A stretch of 64,000 nucleotides of DNA from Ralstonia sp. SET104 (GTDB taxonomy: Bacteria > Pseudomonadota > Gammaproteobacteria > Burkholderiales > Burkholderiaceae): positions 361,601-425,600 of the forward strand of contig NZ_BHVX01000002.1 of assembly GCF_003851545.1 (NCBI RefSeq), given 5' to 3'. Below are positions 26,443 to 35,892 of the stretch, piece by piece (the first letter of the stretch is position 1; each line of letters begins with the position of its first letter). The notes beneath the pieces were generated by a model that was not told the origin of the DNA, made no database searches, and worked only from the letters and a program-made list of their open reading frames with translations. The position numbers and the translations under genes are program-made.

Positions 26443-27141
26443 ATGGTTTCTCGCACAACCAATCCCGATCAGCTTGGCCTGCTGCTCTCGCAAGCGCCGG
26501 CGGCCAAGCGTGCGCGCCGCATCCTGTGCGGTGTGGATGAGGCGGGGCGCGGGCCATTGGCCGGGCCGGTGACGGCCGCCGCCGTTGTTCTCAATCCGCG
26601 CAGGCCGATCAAGGGCTTGGCCGACTCCAAGATACTGACTGCCAAGAAGCGCGAAGCGCTATACGACGAGATTGTCGAAAAGGCGCTCGCCTGGCACGTG
26701 GCCGAAGCCACCGTCGAGGAAATCGATCGCATCAACATCCTGCATGCAACCATGCTGGCCATGCAGCGTGCGGTGCAGGGCGTGGCCGCATTGGGTACGC
26801 TGCCCGATCTCGTGCAGGTGGATGGCAACCGTTGCCCGCAGGTAGCGTTTGCGGTGGAGGCCATCGTCAAGGGGGATGCGCTGGTGCCGGCCATTTCGGC
26901 TGCGTCCATCTTGGCCAAGGTCACGCGTGACCGCCAACTGGCGGCGCTGCATGTCGAGTTTCCGCTCTACGGTTTTGATGTGCACGCGGGCTATGGCACG
27001 CCACAGCATCTGGCGGCGATCGACTTGCATGGTGTGACGCCGCATCATCGCCGCTCGTTCGCGCCCGTTCGCCGCGCGCTGGAGGGCTCGACTGCTATCG
27101 GCAGCGAGGCCACGGCCGCGGGCAGCGCGTGGGACGACTGA
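26443..27141 (+). CDS. rnhB: Ribonuclease HII
   Basis: A 232-residue enzyme removing RNA from RNA-DNA hybrids and single ribonucleotides from DNA. The signature [14 protein letters not shown] with the first catalytic Asp and Glu is present. The other acidic residues lie in QVDGNRCP and in the [10 protein letters not shown] region. In many proteobacteria dnaE follows; here an RNA methyltransferase does. Confidence 0.96.
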   Translation: MVSRTTNPDQLGLLLSQAPAAKRARRILCGVDEAGRGPLAGPVTAAAVVLNPRRPIKGLADSKILTAKKREALYDEIVEKALAWHVAEATVEEIDRINILHATMLAMQRAVQGVAALGTLPDLVQVDGNRCPQVAFAVEAIVKGDALVPAISAASILAKVTRDRQLAALHVEFPLYGFDVHAGYGTPQHLAAIDLHGVTPHHRRSFAPVRRALEGSTAIGSEATAAGSAWDD

Positions 27142-27163
27142 CCTTTTTTCGCTGGGCCAATTC

Positions 27164-27946
27164 GTGAAGCACATCACTTCCCGCGACAATGCGGTGTTCA
27201 AGCATCTCAAGGCGCTTTCGGGCTCGACGCAGCATCGTCGGCGCGCGGGGCAATCCGTGCTCGATGGTGTGCATCTGGTTGTGGCGTATCTGGATGCGGG
27301 CCGTACGCCGGCGCAATGCCTGGTGTCAGAGCGCCATATCAGGCACCCGGAAGTGGCCGCTGTGCTCGATCGCATTGATCCGGAAACCGTGATCCTGCTG
27401 GCGGATAACCTGTTTGGCCAGCTCACCACGGTGGTCAACGGTATCGATCTGATGGCCCTGATCGACACGCCGGAAGGCACGCTGCCGCAAGCCATTGATG
27501 CGGACTGCGTCATCCTCGATGGCATTCAGGATGCCGGCAATGTTGGCTCCATCTTGCGCTGCGCGGCAGCGGCGGGTGTGCGCGACGTGTTCATGACAGC
27601 AGGCTGCGCGTTCGCGTGGTCAGCCAAGACGTTGCGGGCGGCCATGGGTGCGCATTTCCATCTGAATATCGTCGAGCATTGCACGTTTGCGAGCGTGCAT
27701 TCGCGCCTGCAGGTGCCGCTGCTGGCGACCTCCTCGCATGCCAGGCAGGCGGTGTTCGATGTTGCCCTCAATGCCCCCGTTGGCTGGGTGTTTGGTAACG
27801 AAGGTGCAGGCGTGTCGGACGAGTGGCTTGCCGCCGTCACAACGCCGGTGACGATTCCCCAGCCGGGCGGCATGGAATCGCTTAATGTGGCTGCCGCAGC
27901 AGCGATCTGCCTGTTCGAGGCCGTGCGCCAACGCCGCGCGCGCTAA
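27164..27946 (+). CDS. TrmH/SpoU-family RNA 2'-O-methyltransferase
   Basis: A 260-residue SPOUT methyltransferase starting with GTG. An N-terminal L30e-like substrate-binding domain (about 1-100) precedes the knotted catalytic domain. The family motifs are visible: DGIQDAGNVGSILRCAAAAG (motif 1), GWVFGNEGAGVS (motif 2) and PGGMESLNVAAAAAI (motif 3). It probably methylates rRNA ribose like RlmB; the target base cannot be deduced. It is the last gene of the long core run. Confidence 0.9.
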   Translation: MKHITSRDNAVFKHLKALSGSTQHRRRAGQSVLDGVHLVVAYLDAGRTPAQCLVSERHIRHPEVAAVLDRIDPETVILLADNLFGQLTTVVNGIDLMALIDTPEGTLPQAIDADCVILDGIQDAGNVGSILRCAAAAGVRDVFMTAGCAFAWSAKTLRAAMGAHFHLNIVEHCTFASVHSRLQVPLLATSSHARQAVFDVALNAPVGWVFGNEGAGVSDEWLAAVTTPVTIPQPGGMESLNVAAAAAICLFEAVRQRRAR

Positions 27947-27979
27947 ATCCCTCCTTTTCCTGTCGGCTACCGGTCATAC

Positions 27980-28055
27980 GGCGTTTTCAAACGCCAGAAA
28001 AGTCCCGCATTGACTTTGCCATTGAGTAATGGAACATTGAGCGCGGAGCCATTGA
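27980..28055 (+). promoter_or_regulatory. GGCGTTT palindrome and four CATTGA repeats upstream of the accessory operon
   Basis: The perfect 16-base palindrome GGCGTTT-TC-AAACGCC lies at 27980-27995. Four copies of CATTGA follow at 28008, 28020, 28035 and 28050, all in the same orientation and 12, 15 and 15 bases apart, ending 36 bases before the next ATG. No T run follows the palindrome, so it is more like an operator than a terminator. Which protein binds is unknown. Confidence 0.5.
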
Positions 28056-28090
28056 GGCCCCCTTGATAACCAGACTCATGGAGACCGGCC

Positions 28091-28966
28091 ATGCCGAACC
28101 CTACCCTGGCGCGCGTCCATGTCGACGAGCTCGCCCAGTTTCGCGAAATCCAGCAACTTGCCTACGCGTGCGTCGAGGCCGTCGGGGGCATGTTGCGCCC
28201 CGGCATGACAGAGAAAGACGCGGCCAGGCTGCTCACTGAATGGCTGAGCGACCGTGGCGTGCATGACTGGCTGCACAAGCCGTTCGCCTGGTTTGGTGAT
28301 CGCACGGCGTTCCAGGGTTTTTCGGGCCTGACGCACATGGCCGGCTTCAACCTGGCGTTCTTCCCGTCGTCGCGCCGGCTGGAGGAAAACATGCCGGTCA
28401 TCCTTGATGTCGCACCGGTGCGCAATGGTGTGATCGCCGATGTGGGCTATGCCACGTGTCTGGGCGAGAACGTCATCCTCGAACAGTTGCAGGACGACCT
28501 GATGGCGCATCGAGAGTTGATCGTTCGCCTGATCCGCGAGCGTCGTTCGATGGCCGATGTGGCGCGCGCGGTGGACCAGCTCTGCATGAAGCAAGGGGTG
28601 GAGCCGCGCCACAAGGCATATCCATTCAAGGTGCTGGCGCATCGCGTGGCCAAGCTGGAAAGCCCGTCCAGGCCGCGCTTCGTGGCGCGCTTCGGGCTGA
28701 ATGCCACGCGCAATCTGGTCCTCGACCAGGTGCGCAGCGGCAAGCAGGAGGGGTGGTCGCCGCTGTGGTCGATTGATCGGCGATCCGAGCACGCGCCGGT
28801 GCCGGGTCTGTGGGCCGTCGAACCGCACCTGGGTTTCCACGGCGTGGGCGCGAAGTTCGAAGAGCTGCTCGTTATCACCGAAGACGACGCGTACTGGCTG
28901 GACGACGACCTGCCGCACGTGCGCCGCTGGCAGCAGCGCCAGCTTGCGCATCAATGCGCCGCTTAA
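28091..28966 (+). CDS. M24-family metallopeptidase-like protein
   Basis: A 291-residue protein with a pita-bread (M24) fold pattern: an N-terminal AGGMLRPGMTEKDAARLL-like helix region and a possible metal-binding Asp pair in VILDVAP and IADVGY. The ending HLGFHGVGAKFEELLVITED resembles the end of Xaa-Pro peptidases. It is shorter than creatinase-type enzymes, and some classical metal histidines are not obvious, so activity is uncertain. GGAG precedes the ATG. It heads an operon with the hydrolase-SDR fusion and the PF10118 gene. Confidence 0.75.
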   Translation: MPNPTLARVHVDELAQFREIQQLAYACVEAVGGMLRPGMTEKDAARLLTEWLSDRGVHDWLHKPFAWFGDRTAFQGFSGLTHMAGFNLAFFPSSRRLEENMPVILDVAPVRNGVIADVGYATCLGENVILEQLQDDLMAHRELIVRLIRERRSMADVARAVDQLCMKQGVEPRHKAYPFKVLAHRVAKLESPSRPRFVARFGLNATRNLVLDQVRSGKQEGWSPLWSIDRRSEHAPVPGLWAVEPHLGFHGVGAKFEELLVITEDDAYWLDDDLPHVRRWQQRQLAHQCAA

Positions 28967-28983
28967 AGCACGAGGAGGCGACC

Positions 28984-30792
28984 ATGAAAACGCTCCTTGA
29001 AGAGGCCCCGCTGTCGCTGTTCGAGCCGGCCGCTGTCTTGCCGCCCGAGGAACATTCGAAGCGTACGGTGCAATCCGGCGACGTCACGCTCGCCGTCAGA
29101 ACCTGGGGTGAACCTGCACGCCCCACCGTCGTGCTGGTCCACGGTTATCCGGACAACAGCGAGGTCTGGCACGAGATGGCACCGCTGCTTGCGCGCGACT
29201 ACTACGTCATTGCTTATGACGTGCGCGGTGCCGGGCAATCGAGTTCACCCAATGGGATGCGCAACTACACCTTTGCGCGGCTGACCGACGACTTCATCGC
29301 TGTCATCGATGCGTTGAGCCCGACCACGCCTGTTCACCTGATCGCGCACGACTGGGGTTCGATCCAGTCTTGGGAGTTCGTGACGGAGGAACGCCTGCGT
29401 GGGCGCATTGCGTCATACACGTCGTGCTCGGGCCCGTGCCTGGACCACGTGGGGCACTGGATGCGCGCGCGGCTGCTGCGGCCGACGCCGTCGGCGCTGG
29501 GCAAGATGTTGGGGCAGCTTGTGCGCTCGTGGTACGTGCTGCCGTTCCATCTGCCGATCGTGCCGGAATTGAGCTGGCGCCTGTGGCTGGGCCTGGCCTG
29601 GCCGCATGTGCTGCGGCGCGTGGAGAAGACCACTATCGTGCCGCGCGCTACGCAAACTGCAGACGGCGTGCGCGGTGTCTCGTTGTATCGGGCCAACTTT
29701 ATCCGCAGCCTGTTCACTCCGCGCAAGCGCGTTGCGCACGCGCCGGTGCAGGTGATCGTGCCGACGCTGGACAAGTACGTCAGCCCGGCCTTGTCGGAAG
29801 ACCTCTCGCGCTGGGTGCCGCAGTATTGGCGGCGTGAAGTCGTGGCGCGGCACTGGCTGCCCGTTACGCACGCCGCGCGCATGGCAGAGATGGCGCGTGA
29901 GCTGATCGAGCATGCCGAGGGCAAGCCGGAATCCGAAGCACTCCAGCGCGCCCGTCAGCATGACGAGCGCAAACCGCTTACCGGCAAGCTGGCCGTCATC
30001 ACCGGTGCGGGCAGCGGCATCGGCCGTTGTGCGGCGCTGGAGTTTGCCGAGCAGGGCGCCGCCATCGTTGCTGTCGACATCCGTGCCGAAGACGCCGAGC
30101 GCACCGCCACCCTCATCCGCCTTACGGGCGGCAAGGCATGGGCAAGCACCGTCGACGTTGGTAACGCTGAACAAATGGAAGCACTGGCCGACTGGGTCGG
30201 CAAAGAGCTGGGCGGCGCTGACATTGTCGTCAACAACGCGGGCATCGGTATGGCGGGCGGCATTGTCAACACGTCCGAGCGTGATTGGCAACGCATCCTG
30301 CACGTGAACGTGTGGGGCGTGATTCACGGCGCGCGGCTGTTTGCCAGGCAGATGGTGGCGCGCGGACAGGGCGGCCACATCCTGAATACCGCCTCAGCCG
30401 CCGCGTTTGCACCGTCCCGCGATCTTGCAGCCTATGCGACGACGAAGGCTGCGGTGCTCATGCTGTCCGAATGCATGCGCGGCGAGTTGGCCGGGCAGGG
30501 TATCGGCGTGTCGGCCATCTGCCCGGGTTTTGCCGAGACTGGGATCATGGCCTCCACCGTCTACACCGGCACGACCGAGGTGCAACAGGCCCAATTGCGC
30601 GCCCGCGCAATCAAGCTCTACCAGTTGCGCGGTCTCAAGCCTGAAACCGTGGCCAAAGCGATGCTGCGCGCCGTGCTGGGCAACAAGCCCGTCGTCACCA
30701 TCGGTATCGAGGCGCATTCGTCGCGCTTCATCTCGCGCTATGCGCAATGGCTCGCCCGGCTGATTGCGCGCGTGAGCATGGCGGGGCATTGA
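28984..30792 (+). CDS. Epoxide hydrolase-like / short-chain dehydrogenase fusion protein
   Basis: A 602-residue two-domain protein; the start MKTLLEEAPLSL has GAGGAGG upstream. Residues about 45-320 are an alpha/beta hydrolase with oxyanion motif VHGYPDN and nucleophile elbow HDWGS, where Asp is the expected nucleophile as in epoxide hydrolases. Residues about 325-600 are a classical SDR: TGAGSGIG, NNAG, and YATTK as the Tyr-Lys pair. The same architecture is known in mycobacterial EphD. The fusion suggests an intermediate passed from one site to the other; the substrate is unknown. Confidence 0.88.
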   Translation: MKTLLEEAPLSLFEPAAVLPPEEHSKRTVQSGDVTLAVRTWGEPARPTVVLVHGYPDNSEVWHEMAPLLARDYYVIAYDVRGAGQSSSPNGMRNYTFARLTDDFIAVIDALSPTTPVHLIAHDWGSIQSWEFVTEERLRGRIASYTSCSGPCLDHVGHWMRARLLRPTPSALGKMLGQLVRSWYVLPFHLPIVPELSWRLWLGLAWPHVLRRVEKTTIVPRATQTADGVRGVSLYRANFIRSLFTPRKRVAHAPVQVIVPTLDKYVSPALSEDLSRWVPQYWRREVVARHWLPVTHAARMAEMARELIEHAEGKPESEALQRARQHDERKPLTGKLAVITGAGSGIGRCAALEFAEQGAAIVAVDIRAEDAERTATLIRLTGGKAWASTVDVGNAEQMEALADWVGKELGGADIVVNNAGIGMAGGIVNTSERDWQRILHVNVWGVIHGARLFARQMVARGQGGHILNTASAAAFAPSRDLAAYATTKAAVLMLSECMRGELAGQGIGVSAICPGFAETGIMASTVYTGTTEVQQAQLRARAIKLYQLRGLKPETVAKAMLRAVLGNKPVVTIGIEAHSSRFISRYAQWLARLIARVSMAGH

Positions 30793-30824
30793 ACCCGCAC
30801 TGACAAGAACATCAGGAGACCACC

Positions 30825-31721
30825 ATGACCGCGCCCGATTACTTCATCAAGGCCCGCCACGTCCGCTTCGATTGGAAACACACACCCATCCAGTGGATTC
30901 CAGGTGATCCGTCCAGCACACACATCATCAACATACTGAATCTCCTGTTTCCGGCGGGCGAGTTGTGGTTCTGCCGCGTGTACAACAAGGCGATGCCGCA
31001 GATTGCCGACACGAAACTGCGTGCCGATGCCGAAGGTTTTCTGCGCCAGGAGGCTGTCCATTCGCGCTCGCACGGCGGTGTGCTTGCGCACTACTACAAA
31101 GACCACGGCATCGACACAGAGCCCTTCACCAAGCGGCTCGACTGGCTGTTCTCCAAGGTGCTCGGCGAACAGCCACTGGGCCTGAAGATTGGTCACACAC
31201 GCTTCTGGCTGCGGCAGCAGCTCGGCATCATCGCTGCGTTGGAGCACTTCTTCGGCTATCTCGGCAACTGGGTGCTCAACGCAAAGGGACTGGATGCCGC
31301 CAACGCCGATCCCGTCATGCTCGATCTGCTGCGCTGGCACGGCGCCGAAGAGGTTGAACACCGCACGGTTGCATTCGACATTTTCCGGCACATGGGCGGC
31401 ACGTACCTCGAACGTTGCTTTCACATGCTGACCACGATCGTGCTGTTGCTGTACTTCCTGGTCACCGGGTTCCGTTTCATGTTCAAGCGCGACCCTGGTG
31501 CGGGCCGTTTCCCCGGTTTCATCCGCGGCTGGTGGCACGGATCGAAGCGCAATTGCCTGCCCTCGTTCTGGAAGATGCTGGGCGCCGCGCTGCGCTATTT
31601 CCGGCCCAGCTACACGCCGCATCACGAAGGCTCGACCGAGCAGGCGCTGGCCTACCTTGAGATATCGCCGGCGGCGCAGGCTGCGGCCCACGGCGGCAAC
31701 TGGGTGCGTGATCGCGCTTGA
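30825..31721 (+). CDS. Predicted metal-dependent hydrolase, PF10118 family
   Basis: A 298-residue protein recognised as the PF10118 family by its start (YFIKARHVRFDW) and by two ExxH-type motifs, EAVHSRSH and EEVEHRTVAFD, which look like the ligands of a ferritin-like di-iron site. A hydrophobic stretch near residue 200 (TTIVLLLYFLVTGF) may touch the membrane. It lies 32 bases after the hydrolase-SDR fusion. Members are often found near lipid-modifying or redox genes, but the reaction is not known. Confidence 0.8.
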   Translation: MTAPDYFIKARHVRFDWKHTPIQWIPGDPSSTHIINILNLLFPAGELWFCRVYNKAMPQIADTKLRADAEGFLRQEAVHSRSHGGVLAHYYKDHGIDTEPFTKRLDWLFSKVLGEQPLGLKIGHTRFWLRQQLGIIAALEHFFGYLGNWVLNAKGLDAANADPVMLDLLRWHGAEEVEHRTVAFDIFRHMGGTYLERCFHMLTTIVLLLYFLVTGFRFMFKRDPGAGRFPGFIRGWWHGSKRNCLPSFWKMLGAALRYFRPSYTPHHEGSTEQALAYLEISPAAQAAAHGGNWVRDRA

Positions 31722-31737
31722 TGCGGCCCAGAAAAGT

Positions 31738-31766
31738 AAAACGGCCGGTGTGATACCGGCCGTTTT
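31738..31766. terminator. Bidirectional terminator between the PF10118 gene and ppsR
   Basis: Perfect 12-bp arms AAAACGGCCGGT and ACCGGCCGTTTT with a 5-base loop lie between two convergent genes. Confidence 0.9.
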
Positions 31767-31783
31767 CTTCGAGAGCGTGGCGC

Positions 31784-32635
31784 TCAGTAGTTGCTTTGCT
31801 CCATCTTCACGTCCTGCAGGATCGTCGTGGCAATTTCTTCAATCGACTTGTGCGTCGACGACAGCCACTTGATGCCCTCGCGCCGCATCATCGATTCGGC
31901 TTCATTGATCTCGTAGCGGCAGTTCTCCAGCGCGGCGTATTTGCTGCCTGGGCGACGTTCATTACGGATTTCCGACAAGCGCTGCGGGTCGATCGACAAC
32001 CCGAAAATCTTACTCTTGTAGTCGTACAGCACCTTGGGCAGCTTGCCGCGTTCGAAATCGTCCGGAATGAGCGGGTAATTAGCCGATTTCACGCCGTATT
32101 GCATCGCGAGGTACAGGCTGGTCGGCGTCTTGCCGCTGCGCGACACCCCCACCAGAATCACATCCGCCTCGGCCAGGTTCTTGTGTGACTGGCCGTCATC
32201 GTGCGCGAGTGAAAAGTTGATCGCTTCGATGCGGTTTTTGTACGCCTCGGTGTCAGCGTTCTGGTGAAAGCGCCCGATAGCGTGGGTGGATTTGAGGTTC
32301 AACTCCTTCTCGAGCGGCTCGATGAAGGTCTGGAACATATCCAGAATGGTGGCGCGGGCCCGATGGACGATCTCGTTTGCCTCGGCATCCACCAACGTGG
32401 TGAAGACGATTGGCCTCACCCCTTCGGCATGAAACGCTTCGTTGATTTTTGCGACTGCAACATGCGCTTTGTCGATCGTGTCGACAAACGGAATCCGCAC
32501 TTGGCGGAATTTCATCTCAAACTGCGCCAGGATCGAGTGGCTGAAGGTTTCTGCGGTGATCCCGGTGCCATCCGACACGATGAAAACGGTGCGGAAAGGT
32601 GCGCGGTCGGGAGAAGCGGCGGCGAGGTCGGTCAT
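31784..32635 (-). CDS. ppsR: PEP synthase regulatory protein (bifunctional kinase/pyrophosphorylase)
   Basis: A 283-residue DUF299 protein that inactivates PEP synthase by ADP-dependent phosphorylation and reactivates it by phosphorolysis. The start [14 protein letters not shown] precedes the family beginning [16 protein letters not shown]. The P-loop-like [15 protein letters not shown] is intact. It is divergent from its target gene ppsA, the standard arrangement. An in-frame ATG at 32686 is possible but adds non-family residues. Confidence 0.95.
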   Translation of the reverse strand: MTDLAAASPDRAPFRTVFIVSDGTGITAETFSHSILAQFEMKFRQVRIPFVDTIDKAHVAVAKINEAFHAEGVRPIVFTTLVDAEANEIVHRARATILDMFQTFIEPLEKELNLKSTHAIGRFHQNADTEAYKNRIEAINFSLAHDDGQSHKNLAEADVILVGVSRSGKTPTSLYLAMQYGVKSANYPLIPDDFERGKLPKVLYDYKSKIFGLSIDPQRLSEIRNERRPGSKYAALENCRYEINEAESMMRREGIKWLSSTHKSIEEIATTILQDVKMEQSNY

Positions 32636-32864
32636 CGAAAACGAGGGGTTTTTCCAGCACGCCGGCAAGAAATCGTGCTGCGGCACGGTAGAATAGCGGC
32701 GATCGTTTAGCTAAGCAATTCGGGCCAATCGCCTGCCAGACAATGTCACAGCGACAGTCTTGGTATGGCTTCCGGATGATTTAGCCAAGCGATTCGTGCG
32801 GCCAGACGACAAGAAAAAACCCCGTGCGCATCCGACCGGTTTTTCACTTAGTTTAGGGACTTGT

Positions 32865-35252
32865 ATGACTAACCTGTCGCAAGACGGCGCCTATGTGCTG
32901 CCGTTCGAGCAATTGCGGATGACCGATGTCGAGGTCGTCGGCGGTAAGAACGCTTCGCTGGGCGAGATGATTTCCCAGTTGGATGGCGCCGGCGTGCGCG
33001 TTCCGGGCGGTTTTGCCACCACGGCACTGGCGTTCCGCGATTTCCTTGCCCACAACAACCTGACCGAGCGCATCTCGCAGCGCCTGGCTGCGCTGGACGT
33101 CGACGACGTCAAGGCGCTGGCTGTCGCCGGCAAGGAGATTCGCGAGTGGGTTGCCACCGCACCGTTCCAGCCGCGTCTGGAGCATGAGATCCGCGAATCG
33201 TACGCTCGCGTGTCCGCCCGCGAAGGCGCTGAAGCATCGTTTGCCGTACGCTCGTCAGCGACTGCCGAAGACCTGCCGGACGCTTCGTTCGCTGGCCAGC
33301 AAGAGAGCTATCTCAACGTGCTGGGTATCGATGACGTGCTCGACAAGATCAAGCACGTGTTCGCCTCGCTGTACAACGACCGTGCGATTTCGTACCGCGT
33401 CCACAAGGGCTTTGCCCATGACGTGGTCGCCCTGTCGGCCGGCATCCAGCGCATGGTGCGCTCGGATTGCGGCGCTTCGGGCGTGATGTTCACGATCGAT
33501 ACCGAATCGGGCTTCCAGGACGTCGTTTTCATCACCTCCAGCTATGGCCTGGGCGAGACGGTGGTGCAGGGCGCCGTGAACCCGGACGAGTTCTACGTCT
33601 TCAAGCCGACGCTGGCCGCCGGCAAATACCCGATCATCCGCCGCTCGATCGGCTCCAAGCTGATCAAGATGGAATTCACCGCACCGGGCGAAGCCGGTCG
33701 CGTGAAGACCGTCGACGTGCCCGGCGAACTGCGCAACCGCTATTCCATCTCCGATGCAGACGTGACGGAGCTGGCCAAGTACGCCGTCATCATCGAGAAG
33801 CACTACGGCCGCCCGATGGATATCGAATGGGGCCGCGACGGCAAGGATGGCAAGATTTACATCCTGCAGGCACGCCCGGAAACCGTGAAGAGCCAGGCGC
33901 ATGGCAAGGTTGAGCAGCGTTTCCGCCTGAAAGGCTCGGCACCGGTGCTGACCACCGGCCGCGCCATCGGCCAGAAGATTGGCACGGGCCCGGTGCGTGT
34001 GATTAATGATCCGGCTGAAATGGAACGCGTGCAGCCGGGCGACGTGCTCGTGGCCGACATGACCGACCCGAACTGGGAGCCGGTGATGAAGCGCGCCTCG
34101 GCCATCGTCACCAACCGTGGCGGCCGTACCTGCCACGCGGCCATCATCGCGCGTGAGCTGGGCGTGCCGGCTGTGGTCGGCTGCGGCGATGCCACCGACC
34201 TGCTGAAGGACGGCACGCTGGTGACGGTCTCGTGCGCCGAAGGCGACGAAGGCAAGATCTACGACGGCCTGCTGGAAACTGAAATCACGGAAGTCCAGCG
34301 TGGCGAGATGCCGCCGATCAGCACCAAGATCATGATGAACGTCGGCAACCCGCAACTGGCCTTCGATTTCTGCCAGATCCCGAACGGCGGGGTGGGCTTG
34401 GCCCGTCTGGAATTCATCATCAACAACAACATCGGCGTGCACCCGAAGGCGATCCTCGACTATCCGCAGGTCGACAGCGACCTGAAGAAGGCCGTGGAAA
34501 GCGTGGCCCGTGGCCATGCCAGTCCGCGCGCGTTCTATGTCGACAAGCTGGCCGAAGGCATCGCCACCATTGCGGCAGCGTTCTATCCGAAGCCCGTGAT
34601 CGTGCGTCTGTCGGACTTCAAGTCCAACGAGTACAAGAAGCTGATCGGCGGTTCGCGCTACGAGCCGGACGAAGAAAACCCGATGCTGGGCTTCCGCGGT
34701 GCCTCCCGCTACATCGCTGAAGACTTCGCCGAGGCCTTCGAGATGGAGTGCCGCGCCATGAAGCGCGTGCGCGACGAAATGGGCCTGACCAATGTTGAGG
34801 TGATGGTGCCGTTCGTGCGTACGCTCGGCCAGGCTGAGAAGGTGGTTGAGCTGCTGGCCAAGTACGGCCTGAAACGCGGCGAGAACGGTCTGCGTCTGAT
34901 CATGATGTGCGAAGTGCCGTCCAACGCGATTCTGGCTGAGCAGTTCCTGCAGCATTTCGACGGCTTCTCGATCGGCTCGAACGACCTGACGCAACTCACG
35001 TTGGGTCTGGACCGCGACTCCGGCATGGAACTGCTGGCCCGCGACTTTGACGAGCGCGATCCGGCGGTCAAGTTCATGCTGCAGCGTGCTATTTCCACGG
35101 CACTGTCGATGGACAAGTACGTCGGTATCTGCGGCCAGGGCCCGTCCGACCACCCGGACTTTGCCGAGTGGCTGGCCAAGGAAGGCATTTCGTCGATTTC
35201 GCTGAACCCGGATTCGGTCATCGAGACGTGGCAGAAGCTGGGTTCGGCTTAA
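32865..35252 (+). CDS. ppsA: Phosphoenolpyruvate synthase
   Basis: A 795-residue enzyme converting pyruvate, ATP and water to PEP, AMP and phosphate for gluconeogenesis. The start [14 protein letters not shown] follows AGGGA; a longer frame reaches back to 32760 without family similarity. The N-terminal ATP-grasp domain, the phospho-histidine motif [14 protein letters not shown] and the C-terminal PEP-binding barrel with [17 protein letters not shown] are all present. Activity should be controlled by PpsR, which acts on the Thr next to the catalytic His. Confidence 0.97.
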   Translation: MTNLSQDGAYVLPFEQLRMTDVEVVGGKNASLGEMISQLDGAGVRVPGGFATTALAFRDFLAHNNLTERISQRLAALDVDDVKALAVAGKEIREWVATAPFQPRLEHEIRESYARVSAREGAEASFAVRSSATAEDLPDASFAGQQESYLNVLGIDDVLDKIKHVFASLYNDRAISYRVHKGFAHDVVALSAGIQRMVRSDCGASGVMFTIDTESGFQDVVFITSSYGLGETVVQGAVNPDEFYVFKPTLAAGKYPIIRRSIGSKLIKMEFTAPGEAGRVKTVDVPGELRNRYSISDADVTELAKYAVIIEKHYGRPMDIEWGRDGKDGKIYILQARPETVKSQAHGKVEQRFRLKGSAPVLTTGRAIGQKIGTGPVRVINDPAEMERVQPGDVLVADMTDPNWEPVMKRASAIVTNRGGRTCHAAIIARELGVPAVVGCGDATDLLKDGTLVTVSCAEGDEGKIYDGLLETEITEVQRGEMPPISTKIMMNVGNPQLAFDFCQIPNGGVGLARLEFIINNNIGVHPKAILDYPQVDSDLKKAVESVARGHASPRAFYVDKLAEGIATIAAAFYPKPVIVRLSDFKSNEYKKLIGGSRYEPDEENPMLGFRGASRYIAEDFAEAFEMECRAMKRVRDEMGLTNVEVMVPFVRTLGQAEKVVELLAKYGLKRGENGLRLIMMCEVPSNAILAEQFLQHFDGFSIGSNDLTQLTLGLDRDSGMELLARDFDERDPAVKFMLQRAISTALSMDKYVGICGQGPSDHPDFAEWLAKEGISSISLNPDSVIETWQKLGSA

Positions 35253-35360
35253 TGCCAGCCTAGAGTGTTGTAAGACAAGGCGCGTATCCTCACAGGTACG
35301 CGCTGACAAGAACGCGAAGTGCCCGGTGGCGTCCAACGCTAGCGGGGGCCGAGCGATATG

Positions 35361-35394
35361 CCCCCGCAGACGCGCAGCGTCGCGGGGGTTTTTT
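35361..35394 (+). terminator. ppsA terminator
   Basis: Long stem of CCCCCGC with GCGGGGG and an inner GACGC/GCGTC pair, separated by a bulge, then six T residues. Confidence 0.9.
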
Positions 35395-35416
35395 CTGGGA
35401 TTCAGGGAGAGGGAGT

Positions 35417-35845
35417 ATGTCGGCTCAGACCGTCTGGTTCTCGCTGGCCGTGCTGCTCGTCATCGGCGAGCTGATGACGGGGACGTTCTATCTGCTGATG
35501 GTGGCGACCGGTTTGATCGCCGGTGGGATTGCCGCGCTGAGCGGCCTTGCGTTTCCGGCGCAAGCCACCGTAGCTGCCATCGTTGCGGTGTTCGGTATCG
35601 TGGGGTTGCGGCGCTCGCGCTACGGCCGTATGACGCGCGAAGATGCCGGCCGCAATCGCAACGTCAATCTCGATATCGGCGAGGCGCTGCGCGTCGATGC
35701 GTGGTCGCCCGAGCGCCGTGCACGCGTTCAGTATCGGGGCGCCGCGTGGGATGTAGAGCTGACGGCCGATGCGCCGGTTTCTGCTGGCGAATTCCGTATC
35801 GTCGAAGTGCGCGGCAACGTGCTTGTCGTCGCGCCAAAAAAATAG
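35417..35845 (+). CDS. NfeD-family membrane protein
   Basis: A 142-residue short NfeD protein. Two to three hydrophobic segments cover residues 5-70 and a C-terminal OB-fold domain (about 75-142) is rich in beta strands. GGGAG precedes the ATG. Short NfeD proteins are almost always paired with a stomatin-like partner and are thought to anchor or modulate it; the partner follows 47 bases downstream. Confidence 0.9.
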   Translation: MSAQTVWFSLAVLLVIGELMTGTFYLLMVATGLIAGGIAALSGLAFPAQATVAAIVAVFGIVGLRRSRYGRMTREDAGRNRNVNLDIGEALRVDAWSPERRARVQYRGAAWDVELTADAPVSAGEFRIVEVRGNVLVVAPKK

Positions 35846-35892
35846 CAAACAAGCAATAACCAACAACCAACAAGCCCAACCACGGAGGTTCT

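Noticed and set aside
33255..35336. A 693-codon open frame antisense to ppsA, and similar long antisense frames in ligA (2090-3772), the ABC-F gene (60011-61705), guaA (41767-43629) and guaB (39972-41486)
   Set aside because: They mirror highly expressed high-G+C genes, have His/Arg/Ala-rich shadow composition, lack ribosome-binding sites and match no family.
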